The position numbers and the translations under genes are program-made. A model generated the notes under the pieces. That model had not been told where the DNA came from. It searched no databases and saw only the letters and a list, made by a program, of their open reading frames with translations. DNA of 9,100 nt from Actinomycetes bacterium (lineage in GTDB: Bacteria > Actinomycetota > Acidimicrobiia > Acidimicrobiales > Acidimicrobiaceae). Below are positions 8,470-9,100 of this stretch, in pieces (position 1 is the stretch's first letter; each line of letters opens with the position of its first letter). The stretch lies in NCBI GenBank assembly GCA_021792075.1, contig JAJYVK010000044.1, positions 1 through 9,100 of the forward strand. The letters run 5' to 3'.

Positions 8470-9100
8470 CGACCCGAACATGAGAATCACTCCCCCTAGT
8501 ATCAGAAGAGCGGCGAACAGGCTGTTGCTCCGTCTGCAGAGATCGGACGCGCTGCCAATATCTGAGGCTGACGCGGCTCGATTTCCTCCCATCTCCGGGC
8601 GGAACTCTTTCTTACCCTCGTAGATGTTCTCGCCTCCCAGCTTGACTCCAAGCTTGTGTGCATAGGTGGCTTCGACAACACCTGCATTTGGTGACGGGTG
8701 ACGGGAAGCATCACGGTTGATCGAAGAAAACGCAGGCCAGGTACCATTGGGAACCGACCATGACAAAAGCGCAGCCAAACGCGAAGGCACACAGTTCGCA
8801 AGATCATCCAGCCGTGCACAAAACCAACCGAACTCGCGGTACTGAGGACTCTTGTGGGCCACCATGGCATCCATGGTGTTTATAGCCCGGTAAATGGCGG
8901 CACCGGACCCTCCGAATAGCGCGCCGTATACCATCGGAGCGATGACCGCATCTGAGGAGTTTTCTGCAACAGACTCGACAACGGCTCTAGCCGCTCCAAA
9001 GCTGTCAAGGGACTCAGGGTCCCGTCCAACCAGCGAGGGGAGTTGAATCCTGGCCGCCACTAAATCACCACGCTCGAGGCTGGACCGTACCTCTGCTGCG
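8455..9100 (-). CDS. cbiB: Adenosylcobinamide-phosphate synthase CbiB (CobD), C-terminal 214 residues, cut by the window edge
   Basis: CbiB is an inner-membrane enzyme of the late cobalamin pathway. It joins adenosyl-cobyric acid to (R)-1-aminopropan-2-ol or its phosphate, giving adenosylcobinamide (phosphate). The frame stays open to base 9100: codons before the GTG at 9060 read AAEVRSSLERGDL, which fits the family just ahead of the conserved core. That GTG is therefore internal, and about 100 N-terminal residues lie outside the window. Family motifs are AARIQLPSLVGRD, VESVAENSSDAVIAP, YRAINTMDAMVAHK, FGWFCARLDDLANCVPSRL and SPNAGVVEA. Near the end is one hydrophobic stretch, LFAALLILGGVILMF, likely a membrane segment, followed by SKGNE. 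The stop codon overlaps the next start as ATGA. Neighbours downstream supply both of its presumed substrates. Identification is firm; the true start and any upstream promoter or cobalamin riboswitch cannot be seen here. Confidence 0.95.
   Translation of the reverse strand, partial: AAEVRSSLERGDLVAARIQLPSLVGRDPESLDSFGAARAVVESVAENSSDAVIAPMVYGALFGGSGAAIYRAINTMDAMVAHKSPQYREFGWFCARLDDLANCVPSRLAALLSWSVPNGTWPAFSSINRDASRHPSPNAGVVEATYAHKLGVKLGGENIYEGKKEFRPEMGGNRAASASDIGSASDLCRRSNSLFAALLILGGVILMFGSKGNE

Noticed and set aside
8502..8870. 122-codon minus-strand frame overlapping cbiB in another register
   Set aside because: The overlapping cbiB frame is clearly the conserved one, and the alternative has no domain signal.
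8459..9100. Search for a cobalamin riboswitch or promoter feeding the operon
   Set aside because: The visible right end is all cbiB coding sequence. Any riboswitch would lie beyond base 9100, and no B12-box-like element stood out within the junctions.

Overview
The window is the 3' part of one minus-strand operon for the late steps of cobalamin (vitamin B12) synthesis. It is read from the right edge towards the left. Four tightly packed genes are visible: the 3' portion of cbiB (named cobD in the aerobic nomenclature), cut by the window edge at base 9100; a fused cobC-cobQ gene; cobN; and a single-chain AAA+/VWA metal-chelatase subunit of the ChlI-ChlD type. Beyond the last stop codon, bases 1-565 hold no gene, RNA or terminator that I can defend.

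Junctions, from right to left: cbiB and cobC-cobQ share an ATGA (4-base overlap). cobC-cobQ and cobN are 4 bases apart, with an out-of-frame ATGA in the same spot. cobN and the chelatase gene share a GTGA (4-base overlap), if the chelatase start is moved to the GTG at 2443, which a textbook Shine-Dalgarno supports. The layout implies one mRNA with translational coupling.

The proteins belong to consecutive steps. CobN plus the AAA+/VWA protein would insert Co2+ into hydrogenobyrinic acid a,c-diamide; this is the late-insertion, 'aerobic' type of pathway. The CobQ half would amidate adenosyl-cobyrinic acid diamide to cobyric acid. The decarboxylase half would make (R)-1-aminopropan-2-ol phosphate from threonine phosphate. 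CbiB would join those two products to give adenosylcobinamide phosphate. No cobS or cobT gene is present; their place is taken by the fused ChlI-ChlD-type protein, as in many actinobacteria.

Organism: the CobQ motifs (FKAQNMSLNS, EGAGSPAEINL, GDIDRGGVFAS), the CobN N-terminus and the roughly 630-residue ChlI-ChlD protein all resemble actinobacterial versions as I remember them. Base composition is only moderately G+C-rich for that group: short stretches counted by hand ranged from 43 to 67 %. My guess is a moderate-G+C actinobacterium, perhaps of the Acidimicrobiia, held with low confidence.

I found no wholly new system. The points most worth a second look are the decarboxylase-amidotransferase fusion, the unusually compact decarboxylase half, the CobST replacement encoded directly after cobN, and the start-codon questions at cobN and the chelatase gene.
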